A stretch of DNA of 64,000 nt, taken from positions 372,001 to 436,000 of the forward strand of contig OZ240668.1 of the NCBI GenBank assembly GCA_965198655.1, in the 5' to 3' direction. The position numbers and the translations under genes are program-made. The notes under the pieces were generated by a model that was not told the origin of the DNA, did not search any database, and was given only the letters and a program-made list of their open reading frames with translations. Each line of letters opens with the position of its first letter. The first letter of the stretch is position 1. Origin of the DNA: Lichenicola sp965198655 (GTDB lineage: Bacteria > Pseudomonadota > Alphaproteobacteria > Acetobacterales > Acetobacteraceae). This document shows positions 43,741 to 52,092 of this stretch, one piece after another.

Positions 43741-44496
43741 GTGCCGCCCTTCCTCCTGCCCGTCCTGGTCTCGCCGGCGGTCGGCAGCTTCCTTGGCGTG
43801 CTGGCGATGCGCCTGCCCGACGGTCGTCCCGTGGCGCTGGCCCGCTCCGCCTGCGACTCCTGCGCCCACCCCCTCGGTCCCCGCGACCTCGTGCCGCTGC
43901 TGAGCTTCGCCGCCTCGCGCGGCCGCTGCCGTTACTGCCGGGCGCCGATCCCGCGCGCCCACCCGGCGATCGAGATCGCGGCCCTCGTGGTGGCGCTGGT
44001 CGCCGCGGTGGCGCTGCCGGCAGATTCTCGGCTCGTTTGGTCCGGCTGCGTGCTCGGCTGGGCGGCCCTGGTGCTGGCCTGGATCGACTGGCGCAACTTG
44101 CGCCTGCCCGACGTCCTCACCCTGCCGCTGCTGCTGGCGGGCCTGCTCGCCTGCGCCGCCACCGACCCGCCTGCGCTGCCAGACCACGCCGCCGCCGCCG
44201 CCGCCGGCTGGCTCGGCTTCACCCTGTTGTCGGCCGCCTATCGCCGTCTGCGCGGCCGCCCCGGGCTCGGCGCCGGCGACGCCAAGCTGCTTGCCGCCGG
44301 CGGCGCCTGGCTGGGGCTGGCGGCGCTGCCGCTGATGGTGCTGGGCGGCGCGCTCGCGACCCTGGCGCTGGCGGCCATCGAGGGCAGGGGCCGGCTGCGC
44401 CCGGACCGCGCGGTGCCGTTCGGCCCCGGCCTGGCGCTGGCGCTGTGGGCGCTCTGGCTCTGGCTCGCGCCGGGCGCCGGCCCGGCCGCCGGGTGA
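43741..44496 (+). CDS. Prepilin peptidase / N-methyltransferase (GspO/PilD type)
   Basis: A 251-residue inner-membrane aspartic peptidase that cleaves and methylates type II pseudopilins. The cytoplasmic zinc loop is complete (CDSC...CRYC). The two catalytic Asp sites are AWIDWRNLRLPD and GAGDAKLLAAGG. About seven hydrophobic helices are visible, with an Ala/Leu-rich C-terminus. The start is GTG (MPPFLLPVLVSPAVGSFLGV when initiated). It is packed between gspG and gspE, its natural substrate and partner. Confidence 0.92.
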   Translation: MPPFLLPVLVSPAVGSFLGVLAMRLPDGRPVALARSACDSCAHPLGPRDLVPLLSFAASRGRCRYCRAPIPRAHPAIEIAALVVALVAAVALPADSRLVWSGCVLGWAALVLAWIDWRNLRLPDVLTLPLLLAGLLACAATDPPALPDHAAAAAAGWLGFTLLSAAYRRLRGRPGLGAGDAKLLAAGGAWLGLAALPLMVLGGALATLALAAIEGRGRLRPDRAVPFGPGLALALWALWLWLAPGAGPAAG

Positions 44497-44555
44497 CGCC
44501 CTTGCGCGCCCGGTGGTCCCGGCACCATCGTTAATCCTCGGCCAGGAGGCATCCC

Positions 44556-46253
44556 ATGAACCACATCCCGCTCGAGCCGGCGATCGACCGCCTCGGCCGT
44601 CTGCTGGTCGAGACCGGCCGCTGCGACGCCCGCAGCCTGGAGCGCGCCCGCCGCGCGGCGGAGGAGAGCGACAGCCGCTTCGACGTGATCCTGCTCCGCC
44701 TCGGCTTGGTCTCCGAGCGCGGCCTGGCCGACTCCTACGCCGAGCTGCTCGACCTGCCCGTGATCGGCCCCGACCGCTACCCGCCCGAGCCGCTGCTGCC
44801 CGAGCGGCTGACCGCGCGCTTCCTGCGCGACGTCCGCGCCCTGCCGGTCGCGCACGAGCACGACACCTTGACCGTGGCGCTGGTCGACCCGCTCGACCCG
44901 TTCGCCGCCCAGGCGATCGCCGCCGCCACCGGGCTTGCGGTGCAGCCCGGCATCGCCGTGCCGATCGAGCTGGAGGCCGCGTTCGACCGCCTCTACCCGC
45001 GCGACGACGCCCCGCACGGCCACGGCGACGACGAGGGCACGCCGCTGGAGGAGGACGCCGAGCGCCTGAAGGACCTCGCCTCCGAGGCTCCGGTGATCCG
45101 CCTGGTCAACCAGATCGTGTTCCGCGCCGTCGAGACCCGGGCGTCCGACATCCACATCGAGCCGTTCGAGGACCGCCTGCGCGTGCGCTACCGCTACGAC
45201 GGCGTGCTGCACGAGATGGAGAGCCCGCCGCCGCGCCTGATCCCGGCCATCGTGTCGCGGATCAAGATCATGGCCCGCCTCGACATCGCCGAGCGCCGCC
45301 TGCCGCAGGACGGCCGCATCAAGCTCGCCGTGCGCGGCCAGGAGGTGGATTTCCGCGTCTCCACCATCCCCTCGCTGCACGGCGAGACGGTGGTGCTGCG
45401 CGTGCTGGACCGCAACGCCGTCACCTTCGACTACGCCAAGCTCGGTCTCGCACCCCGCGTGGTGGCCAAGGTGGACGAGATGCTGGCCCTGCCCAACGGC
45501 ATCGTCCTGGTCACCGGCCCCACCGGCTCCGGCAAGACCACCACCTTGTACACCGGCCTGCTGACGCTAAACGCCGTTACCCGCAAGGTGGTGACCGTCG
45601 AGGACCCGATCGAGTACCAGCTCCGGGGCATCAACCAGATCCAGATCAAGCCGCAGATCGGCCTCACCTTCGCGGCCCTGCTGCGCTCCATCCTGCGCCA
45701 GGACCCGGACGTGATCATGGTGGGCGAGATCCGCGACCTGGAGACCGCGCAGATCGCCGTGCAGGCCGCCCTGACCGGCCACCTGGTGCTCTCCACCCTG
45801 CACACCAACTCGGCCGCCGCCGCCATCACCCGCCTGCGCGACATGGGCGTGGAGGACTACCTGCTCACCGCCGTGCTGCGCGGCGTGATGGGCCAGCGCC
45901 TGGTCCGCCGCCTGTGCGACGACTGCAAGCAGGAGGTCCCGGCCGCCCCGGAGCTGATCGAGCGCTTCCACCTGGAGCGCCGCACGAACAAGCGCCCGAT
46001 CACCCTGTTCCACCCGGTCGGCTGCCCCGCCTGCCGCAACACCGGCTACCGCGGCCGCCAGGCGATCGCCGAGTTCCTCGCGCCCGACGCGGAGGTCGAG
46101 CGCCTGATCTTCGCGCGGACGGACCATCCGACGATCGAACGGGCGGCGGTGTCGGCGGGGATGGTGACGATGTTCGACGCGGGGCTGGAGGCGGCGCTGG
46201 CGGGGACGACGACGATTGAGGAAGTCGCCCGCTCCATCCGTGCGGAGGGGTAG
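44556..46253 (+). CDS. gspE: Type II secretion ATPase GspE
   Basis: A 565-residue secretion ATPase. The N-terminal domain (about 1-150) binds GspL-type partners. The ATPase core has SEAPVIRLVNQI, Walker A (GPTGSGKTTT), an Asp box (VTVEDPIEYQL), Walker B (DPDVIMVGEIRD) and a His box (LVLSTLHTNSAA). A four-Cys zinc element follows (CDDC...CPAC), as in GspE/PilB. It powers pseudopilus assembly at the inner-membrane platform. An AGGAGG-like site precedes the ATG. Its natural neighbour gspF lies 4 kb away, beyond inserted accessory genes. Confidence 0.94.
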   Translation: MNHIPLEPAIDRLGRLLVETGRCDARSLERARRAAEESDSRFDVILLRLGLVSERGLADSYAELLDLPVIGPDRYPPEPLLPERLTARFLRDVRALPVAHEHDTLTVALVDPLDPFAAQAIAAATGLAVQPGIAVPIELEAAFDRLYPRDDAPHGHGDDEGTPLEEDAERLKDLASEAPVIRLVNQIVFRAVETRASDIHIEPFEDRLRVRYRYDGVLHEMESPPPRLIPAIVSRIKIMARLDIAERRLPQDGRIKLAVRGQEVDFRVSTIPSLHGETVVLRVLDRNAVTFDYAKLGLAPRVVAKVDEMLALPNGIVLVTGPTGSGKTTTLYTGLLTLNAVTRKVVTVEDPIEYQLRGINQIQIKPQIGLTFAALLRSILRQDPDVIMVGEIRDLETAQIAVQAALTGHLVLSTLHTNSAAAAITRLRDMGVEDYLLTAVLRGVMGQRLVRRLCDDCKQEVPAAPELIERFHLERRTNKRPITLFHPVGCPACRNTGYRGRQAIAEFLAPDAEVERLIFARTDHPTIERAAVSAGMVTMFDAGLEAALAGTTTIEEVARSIRAEG

Positions 46254-46297
46254 GCCCGTCGTCATTCGGTGGGCGGTGTCATGGTCGCGGAGGCGGA

Positions 46298-46816
46298 ATG
46301 AACCTGACCGGTAGTGGCCATCGACCAACCCGCCGCCTTGCTGCATGTATCGCCGCCCTGCCCATGCTGGCACCCGGTCCGCCGGCCGCTGCCGCAACGA
46401 CCACAGCCGGCACGGCCTGCGACCTGCAGGGGCAATACTTGATCTTCTTTGGCACTGGCGTATTGGACCCGGTAAATGGGACCACGCAGCCGAAAGGCAT
46501 GGCAGCCCGGGCCTCTGCCCTGATTGCTGGGATCGCGGATGGTTGGCAGCATAATCGGAGCCCATTGTTGATCGCCGGGCATGTCGATGCCCAGGAACTG
46601 AAATCTTTCGCGCCAGGTCTAGCTCAATCGCGTGCGGATGCCGTTCGACATGCGCTTGTAGAGGCTGGCATCGATCCGGACGCGCTGTGGGTTCGGGCGG
46701 ACGGCATGCACGGAGCGATGCTGCCGGATGCGTCTGGAAGCGAAATCCAGAACCGGTTCGTCGCAGTCACAGCACCGGAAGCGACGTCGGATTGCACCAA
46801 CACCGCCGTCCGCTGA
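46298..46816 (+). CDS. Exported OmpA-like domain protein
   Basis: A 172-residue protein with a signal peptide (RRLAACIAALPMLAPGPPAAAA). An OmpA-C-like peptidoglycan-binding fold follows: YLIFFGTGVLDP, LLIAGHVDAQE, LAQSRADAVRHALVEAGIDPDALWVRADG and a final strand NRFVAVTA. The match is loose and the usual Asp/Arg pair is only partly evident. Base composition is visibly lower in GC than gspE next to it. It is followed after 16 bases by the metallopeptidase-like gene and is probably co-transcribed. The role may be to hold a secreted partner at the cell wall (inference). Confidence 0.6.
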   Translation: MNLTGSGHRPTRRLAACIAALPMLAPGPPAAAATTTAGTACDLQGQYLIFFGTGVLDPVNGTTQPKGMAARASALIAGIADGWQHNRSPLLIAGHVDAQELKSFAPGLAQSRADAVRHALVEAGIDPDALWVRADGMHGAMLPDASGSEIQNRFVAVTAPEATSDCTNTAVR

Positions 46817-46832
46817 CACACAAGGCATTCTC

Positions 46833-47519
46833 ATGGCAACGGACTACGAACTCCGCCTGCACCTCCTGGCCTCCGGCCATCCTGGCTCCTGGACATACAG
46901 GAGCCTGACCTTCGACGTGTCCGGCATACAAGATCCGTATCTGCTGCCGTGGACGATACAGGGACTCGATGTTGGCCTGGTTGCTGCCCGGTCGTCGGAA
47001 GCGGTCGCAGCGGAGGTGGCATCGCTTCTGGGAAATGGAACGCCCAGGACGATCAGGATCTTCTCCTCAGGCGCTAATTTCGTCGCTGGCACCGGGCTGT
47101 CCAACGGCTCGATGTACGGAAGCGTCGGCGCCTCCGGGGCAAGCATTTGGCTACCGCCGATCGCGCACCGGAACCGACCTGCCGAACGGCCGACGTCGCC
47201 CGCGAAGCGCTCCAACCTCAGGATGTTTCTCAACCCGACCGGAGGCTCCGGCATGAGCCTGCCGGCCGCGGACGGATCGCAGCACCCGACCGATTCTTCT
47301 CTGGTTGGCACGCTTTGGCACGAGCTGCATCACATGGCCGCCGAAGACTACGAGCAGCACCTTAAGGGATCACCCCCATACGAGCCGTACTGGCAGGCCG
47401 CCATGGCTGAAATCCGTGCGGGCTTCCCACCCGGAGCCTGGGACCCAATCGCTCGAAAGATGGTGCCGCTCTGGACATCCCAATGGGCATTCATTCAATG
47501 CCATTGCCTGCTCGCGTAA
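46833..47519 (+). CDS. HEXXH metallopeptidase-like protein (effector-like)
   Basis: A 228-residue protein with no clear signal peptide. Its best landmark is HELHH at 163-167 in GTLWHELHHMAAEDYEQH, a zincin HEXXH site; a further acidic ligand could lie in the following helix. The surroundings (SNLRMFLNPTGGSGMSLPAADGS before, PPGAWDPIARKMVPLW after) resemble the M91/NleD-like effector peptidases only in general layout. I therefore call the class but not a specific family. It sits in the T2SS cluster beside an exported OmpA-like protein, which suggests a secreted enzyme (inference). GC content is lower than that of the flanking secretion genes. Confidence 0.6.
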   Translation: MATDYELRLHLLASGHPGSWTYRSLTFDVSGIQDPYLLPWTIQGLDVGLVAARSSEAVAAEVASLLGNGTPRTIRIFSSGANFVAGTGLSNGSMYGSVGASGASIWLPPIAHRNRPAERPTSPAKRSNLRMFLNPTGGSGMSLPAADGSQHPTDSSLVGTLWHELHHMAAEDYEQHLKGSPPYEPYWQAAMAEIRAGFPPGAWDPIARKMVPLWTSQWAFIQCHCLLA

Positions 47520-47948
47520 GCATTGATTGACAATTCTGTTTAAGATGAGGTTCCTGTCCTGGATTACCTGATCGCCGCTTCGACCTCGGCCGCCGCATAA
47601 TCAACCTGTTCCACTCAGTCGAGTGCAGCCCTGCCACAATACTACTCCGCGGCCGCTGGACCATCGCCCATGCCAACGTCGAGCATCTAATCTCTCTCTA
47701 CATCGATCACTCTGTGATCAAACGCGCTGCTGTTTTGGCAGGGATGGTTGCATCTCGATGTAGGATTGGAGACCGCAATTGCAAAAATGACTACAACAGG
47801 AAGATGTCTGGTCGATCTACGCAAACGGTAGAGTGTACCAAATATGAGAAAGTTATCTGTTGGCACATAATGCAGTTTTGGAGCACAAAAGGTTCGACAA
47901 ATTTTTCGGAGCGTGTTCTTGAGAGACTTTAGCTCATGAGAAGATCTG
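47520..47948. other. AT-rich junction region with no supported gene
   Basis: About 430 bases marking a shift from GC-rich to AT-rich sequence. A few short frames exist (for example 47714-47932, 72 codons), but none has a ribosome site plus recognisable content. The region presumably holds the promoter of the two-gene cassette that starts at 47949; a clean -35/-10 pair was not identified. A small palindrome, CACTCAGTCGAGTG, lies in the GC-richer first part. Confidence 0.4.
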
Positions 47949-48824
47949 ATGGCTCGGGCGCGTTCGGTGGTCGTCGCAAGTTTCAACATTGAGATGGGCC
48001 TACCACACTCACCCGAACGTTATGACCAGATGTGGATGAGAATGTTTCGTCTCCGTCGTGCTGTACAAACTCGTGGTGATCAGCATATGATGATTGCTGA
48101 TGCTGCATATGGAAGATCTCGTCCTCATGTAATTCAGGGCACTATTGCGAGATTTACTCGTATAGACCCTGAAATGCCTTGGTTTAACGATGAGAATCTT
48201 TCAAAAGCCGAAGAGAAAGATCGTAGGGCTATTGTAATACCTCGCAATCTCAATCCGAATTATAAAACCGCGTATTACGCGTTCGATACACAGCAACACA
48301 AGCTCTATGTTGAAGTATATGGGCAAGGCGTTACAGTTAGTACTAAGCAGATCGAAATACTTCTAAAAAAATTAGCGGAAGACAAGTCTATAGTTGAACA
48401 GTTTGACACAGTGGGCGTCAGCGTTATACAAACCGGAGAAGCTATTGAAGAAGTAGAGTCTTTATCATACCTGAAGACTCTTCTAATTGACTATCAGCAG
48501 CCCAATGATGACGATCACGATCGTTTTGACGCCGTATTTGCTAATAAAATGAGGGCAGTAAATGCAAGATCGGCTGTTCTCAGTCTTGAGGCTGGAAAAG
48601 ATGTTGGTATTATAATTGATCCACCACTGAGAAGGCTTGCAGTGTCAGCTCTAAAGCATGGAAAAATAATTGCTACTGGCCTAAACATTCTGGGTAAATT
48701 TGTCCGCCTGTCCAGTCAAGATCATCCAGAAACTCATACTGAGAGGTATGACCCCGATCTGCTTACAGATCGTCAAGCATTTAACCGTGTAGTACGTAGA
48801 TTGAGTGATCGTGAGGGATCCTGA
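47949..48824 (+). CDS. Soluble DUF4747-like protein of an AT-rich two-gene cassette
   Basis: A 291-residue soluble protein without signal or membrane segment. The sequence resembles the uncharacterised DUF4747 family as I remember it: SFNIEMGLPHSPERYDQMW, IQGTIARFTRIDPEMPWFND, VIPRNLNPNYKTAYYAFDTQQHKLYVEVYGQG, and a C-terminal HTERYDPDLLTDRQAF. Family members are of unknown function and scattered in many bacteria, often in variable regions. Codon use is markedly AT-rich compared with everything around it, a sign of recent transfer. An AGAAG site precedes the ATG. The stop overlaps the next start by one base, so the two form an operon. Family call moderately sure; function unknown. Confidence 0.7.
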   Translation: MARARSVVVASFNIEMGLPHSPERYDQMWMRMFRLRRAVQTRGDQHMMIADAAYGRSRPHVIQGTIARFTRIDPEMPWFNDENLSKAEEKDRRAIVIPRNLNPNYKTAYYAFDTQQHKLYVEVYGQGVTVSTKQIEILLKKLAEDKSIVEQFDTVGVSVIQTGEAIEEVESLSYLKTLLIDYQQPNDDDHDRFDAVFANKMRAVNARSAVLSLEAGKDVGIIIDPPLRRLAVSALKHGKIIATGLNILGKFVRLSSQDHPETHTERYDPDLLTDRQAFNRVVRRLSDREGS

Positions 48825-49387
48825 TGTTCACTCAGTATCCGGGTGTTATAAAAATACTGAAATCATATTGGGAGGTGTATGGAGGTTTTAGAGCTCTGTT
48901 TCGCTCGCCATATCTTCACGCCGCATTCATATTAAGCCTATTTTGTGCTGGGCATTGGTTGGAGGCCGGATGGTGGGACATCCCTATCGCTGTGCTACCA
49001 GGATTAGTGTCTTTTACCCTCGCTGGTTATGCTCTTCTTCTTGCGCTTGGTGATGATCGCTTCCGATCGCTTATGAGCGATCAATCGGTAGAAGACAGTA
49101 GTCTTCTAAACATTAGCTGTACTTTTGCTCACTTCATTTTAGTCCAGACAGTAGCTCTAATCTTGGCTATTTTAGCTAAAGGGCATATCTATCAAACGCT
49201 ACATATAAATCTAGTGAAACTGCCGTTTATGCTAGCAGCCCCTCTGCGTGTAGTTGCGTACATTTTCTGGTTTACATCATTTCTCTGCTTTGTTTACGCG
49301 CTGACATCTATAGTGGCAGCGGCATTCGCCATTTTTAGAGTAACTCGGTGGTTCAACGAATACATTGCTGCGGATCGAGATCGATGA
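48824..49387 (+). CDS. Multi-spanning membrane protein of the AT-rich cassette
   Basis: A 187-residue integral membrane protein with four or five hydrophobic helices: about residues 28-46 (SPYLHAAFILSLFCAGHWL), 52-75, 97-118 (FAHFILVQTVALILAILA) and 134-172 (LRVVAYIFWFTSFLCFVYAL...). A charged C-terminal tail follows (RVTRWFNEYIAADRDR). No enzymatic motif is visible. ATG overlaps the TGA of the DUF4747-like gene (TGATG), so expression is coupled. A soluble protein plus a small membrane protein in a mobile, AT-rich cassette is a layout seen in several defence or toxin systems; that role is a hypothesis here. I recognise no family. Confidence 0.75.
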   Translation: MFTQYPGVIKILKSYWEVYGGFRALFRSPYLHAAFILSLFCAGHWLEAGWWDIPIAVLPGLVSFTLAGYALLLALGDDRFRSLMSDQSVEDSSLLNISCTFAHFILVQTVALILAILAKGHIYQTLHINLVKLPFMLAAPLRVVAYIFWFTSFLCFVYALTSIVAAAFAIFRVTRWFNEYIAADRDR

Positions 49388-49407
49388 TTTTGTATTGAGA
49401 CGTCTTC

Positions 49408-49671
49408 ATGACCTTGTCCTAGTTCGATGCCCTGGTCTCCGCCGCCTTCAACTCGGGCAGCGGCATTACCCCCGCGTTACGGAACGCGGACAACAACAAC
49501 GATGTCGGCGTCGCCGTGAGCCTGAGGAACATGGTCCACGTGCACAACCGCGATCAACACGGACACGTCACAGGGCCGGCGGTGGTCTCGCGCGGCCTGG
49601 TCAACCGGCGAGCCGGCGAGGTCACCCAGTACAACGCTCCGGTCGCTCCTCCCGCAGGCCGACGCAGATGA
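49408..49671 (+). pseudogene. GH24 lysozyme, 3' fragment with an in-frame TAG
   Basis: A GC-rich fragment that encodes the C-terminal part of a phage-type lysozyme (GH24): FDALVSAAFNSGSG..., ending VVSRGLVNRRAGEVTQYN. The frame reads MTLS, then TAG (49420-49422), then FDALVSAAFN; relatives have Gln here (Q-FDALVS), so CAG to TAG is likely. The upstream half of the gene is missing: about ten bases further up the sequence turns into the AT-rich cassette. The insertion therefore probably truncated the gene. The TGA overlaps the start of the next gene (ATGA), showing that the two were once translationally coupled. Confidence 0.65.
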
Positions 49672-50093
49672 GGAACCTGACGCTGTACCTGGTCTTCGCC
49701 CTGTCGATGCGGCCCGCCGCGTCGCACGCCGCGGACACGGCCAGATTCTACGGACACTGGCGCCTTGACTCGATCGCCGGCTACGCCGACATCAGCGAAG
49801 GCGACGACGAGGCGAAGAAGCTCCTCGGCAAGCCCGTGGACATCTCCTCCAGCGCCTTCATCATCGCCGGCGACGCCTGCAACAACCCGTCCTCCACGAC
49901 CACCATCGACGTGGACCATCTCCTCGCCAACGACTGGAAAACTACCCGCCGCGACATCGCCCTCGGCCGGTTCAGGCTCGGCCGGCAAGCCCCGCACATC
50001 GACGCCGGATGCGCCGACGCCCTCGTGCTCGATCCGAACGAGCTCCTCGTCGACAACGGTGGCGCCTTCTTCCTCGCCAGCCGGAAGCGCTAA
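49668..50093 (+). CDS. Small exported protein coupled to the lysozyme remnant
   Basis: A 141-residue protein with a signal peptide (MRNLTLYLVFALSMRPAASHAAD). The mature part (FYGHWRLDSIAGYADISEG...LLGKPVDISSSAFIIAGDACNNPSSTTTIDVDHLLAND...FLASRKR) looks like a small beta-rich domain with two cysteines (DACNN, DAGCAD). I recognise no family. The start overlaps the stop of the lysozyme fragment. A periplasmic protein coded directly after a wall-degrading enzyme could be its inhibitor or immunity protein (inference). The gene seems intact, so it would persist as an orphan. Confidence 0.6.
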   Translation: MRNLTLYLVFALSMRPAASHAADTARFYGHWRLDSIAGYADISEGDDEAKKLLGKPVDISSSAFIIAGDACNNPSSTTTIDVDHLLANDWKTTRRDIALGRFRLGRQAPHIDAGCADALVLDPNELLVDNGGAFFLASRKR

Positions 50094-50330
50094 CCCCCGG
50101 CAGCACGACCCGCCCCACGCCTGAAACGTCCCGGGTCTTTCGCTTCCCGTCTACCGCATCGTCTCGAATGCCAGGATCGATCGATGACACCGCTTCATGA
50201 CACCACGCCCGCCTGCCTCGGGCCGACACGAACCAGCTGAGACCACCCGCCCGCCCCTTGGGACATGCTGTGCTCCGGTCCCACCCGTCCCTTCCCCTCC
50301 ACCCCCATCCGCCGCACACTCCACCCCGCC

Positions 50331-51554
50331 ATGCCCGCCTTCCGCTTCACCGCCATCACCCCCACCGGCGACACCGTCCGCGGCGTCACCGAGGCCGCCA
50401 CCGAGGCGGAGGTGATCGCGTTCGTCCGACGCCAGGGCAACATCCCGATGCGCGCCGAGCCCGCCGGCGGCGGCCTGGCGTCGGGCCTGCGCATCGAGCT
50501 CCCCGGCTTCCGCCGCCGCGGCCTGCGCCGCCAGGAGGTCACCAACCTCACCCGCGAGCTCGCGGTCATGCTCAACGCCGGCCAGGACCTCGACCGTGCG
50601 CTCCGCTTCCTGGTCGAGACCGCCCCCAACCCGCGCCAGCGCACCGTGCTGGAAGGCCTGCGCGCCTCCGTCCGCGACGGCTCCACCCTGCACGCCGCCA
50701 TGGCCCGCTACCCCGACAGCTTCCCCCGCCTCAACGTCGGCCTGGTCCGCGCCGCCGAGGCCGGCGGCGACCTCGCCGCCACCCTGGACCGCCTCGCCAC
50801 CCTGATGGAGCGCGAGCGCGCCCTGGTCTCCACCCTGCAATCGGCGATGATCTACCCGACCATGCTGATGCTGGCCGCGATCGGCTCCATCGTCCTGCTG
50901 CTGACCAAGGTCCTCCCGCAGTTCGTCCCCCTGTTCGAGCAGAACGGCGCCGCCCTGCCGCGCTCCACCCGCATCCTGATCGCCGTCGGCAACGCGCTCA
51001 GCGGCTACGGCCTGTTCCTCCTGCTCGGCCTGATCCTGCTCGCCGTGCTCGTCCGCCAGCTCCTCCAGGGCGAGCGCGCCCGCCTGGGCCGCGACCGCCT
51101 CCTGCTGCGCCTCCCCATCATCGGCCTGCTGATGCGCGAGGTGCTGGCCGCCCGCTTCACCCGCACGCTGGGCACCCTGATCGGCAACGGCGTGCCGCTG
51201 ATCGCCGCCATGGGCATCGTGCGCGAGGTGATCGGCAACCAGGCCGTGCTGGGCGCCCTCGACCGCGCCACCGAGAGCGCCAAGGGGGGTGCCGGCCTGT
51301 CCCGCACCCTGGACCAGGCCGGCATCTTCCCGGTCCGCGCCATCCACCTGCTCCGCCTCGGCGAGGAAACCGCCCAGCTCGGCCCCCTGTCGCTGCGCGC
51401 CGCCGAGATCCACGAGGAGCAGGTCCGCATCCGCGTCGAGCGCCTGGTCGCCCTGCTGGTGCCGGTGATCACCGTGGTGATGGGCGCCACCGTCGCCGGC
51501 ATCGTGTCGTCGCTGCTGCTGGCGATGCTGAGCTTGAACGACCTGGCGCAGTAG
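50331..51554 (+). CDS. gspF: Type II secretion inner-membrane platform protein GspF
   Basis: A 407-residue GspF with two cytoplasmic domain copies and three membrane helices. It opens PAFRFTAITPTGDTVRGVTEA. The first T2SSF domain (about 70-195: RQEVTNLTRELAVMLNAGQDLDRAL, NVGLVRAAEAGGDLAATLDRLA) is followed by helices around 205-225 and 228-262. The second T2SSF domain (about 270-395) includes ARFTRTLGTLIGNGVPLIAAM and LLRLGEETAQLG, and a final helix follows. It links the GspE ATPase to the pseudopilus. The ATG at 50331 (MPAFRF) matches the family; a longer in-frame start is not supported. Accessory genes separate it from gspE. Confidence 0.93.
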   Translation: MPAFRFTAITPTGDTVRGVTEAATEAEVIAFVRRQGNIPMRAEPAGGGLASGLRIELPGFRRRGLRRQEVTNLTRELAVMLNAGQDLDRALRFLVETAPNPRQRTVLEGLRASVRDGSTLHAAMARYPDSFPRLNVGLVRAAEAGGDLAATLDRLATLMERERALVSTLQSAMIYPTMLMLAAIGSIVLLLTKVLPQFVPLFEQNGAALPRSTRILIAVGNALSGYGLFLLLGLILLAVLVRQLLQGERARLGRDRLLLRLPIIGLLMREVLAARFTRTLGTLIGNGVPLIAAMGIVREVIGNQAVLGALDRATESAKGGAGLSRTLDQAGIFPVRAIHLLRLGEETAQLGPLSLRAAEIHEEQVRIRVERLVALLVPVITVVMGATVAGIVSSLLLAMLSLNDLAQ

Positions 51555-52092
51555 GGCAGCCCCGGAAACGGGGAGGGATGCCGGCGGTGCGGGGCCGCGC
51601 CAGGGCGGGGGCATCGCATGATCCATCGCCACGCAGCCCCCGCCGGCCTGCTTCTCGCCACGGCACCAGCTAAAGCACTGGCGACGGCCCAGACCCCACC
51701 CGATACGCCCTACGGCGACAAGCGCCCGTCGCCCACCACCCTCGGCGGCCTGCTCGACCTGTGCGCCACCGCCACCAGCTCCGGCCGCCACGACCAGGAG
51801 CACGGCGTCCGCGTCGGCTGCTCGGCGGCTTGGTGGATCCTCGATCCGGCCGAACGCCGACCGCCGCCCGGTTCATCTGCCTGCCCGACCCGCCGATCGC
51901 CCGGCAACAGGCCCGCGACCGGTTCCTGGTCCGGGCATCGACCCATCCCGGGTTCGAATCCCGGCCGGCCGCCGTCGGGCTCTACCGGTTCACGACCTCG
52001 ACCTTTCCCTGCGCCGCCGCCTCGACCGCCGCGGTTCCGGCACCGCTGGCGGCACCCCGCCCGTCCCTTGAGGCCGTGGCCCGGTCGCCGTC
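51555..52092. other. 538-base convergent gap, no supported gene
   Basis: Frames in this stretch are typical GC-rich chance frames; none shows a family or a coherent start. It contains an isolated tRNA T-arm-like sequence (51948-51964) without the rest of a tRNA. Nothing else was recognised. Confidence 0.5.

Noticed and set aside
47714..47932. A 72-codon frame before the AT-rich cassette
   Set aside because: No good ribosome site, no coherent composition and no signal; treated as chance in AT-rich DNA.
51899..51975. A complete tRNA gene around the T-arm-like sequence
   Set aside because: The bases where the acceptor and D-arm should be do not pair, and no typical D-loop is present.
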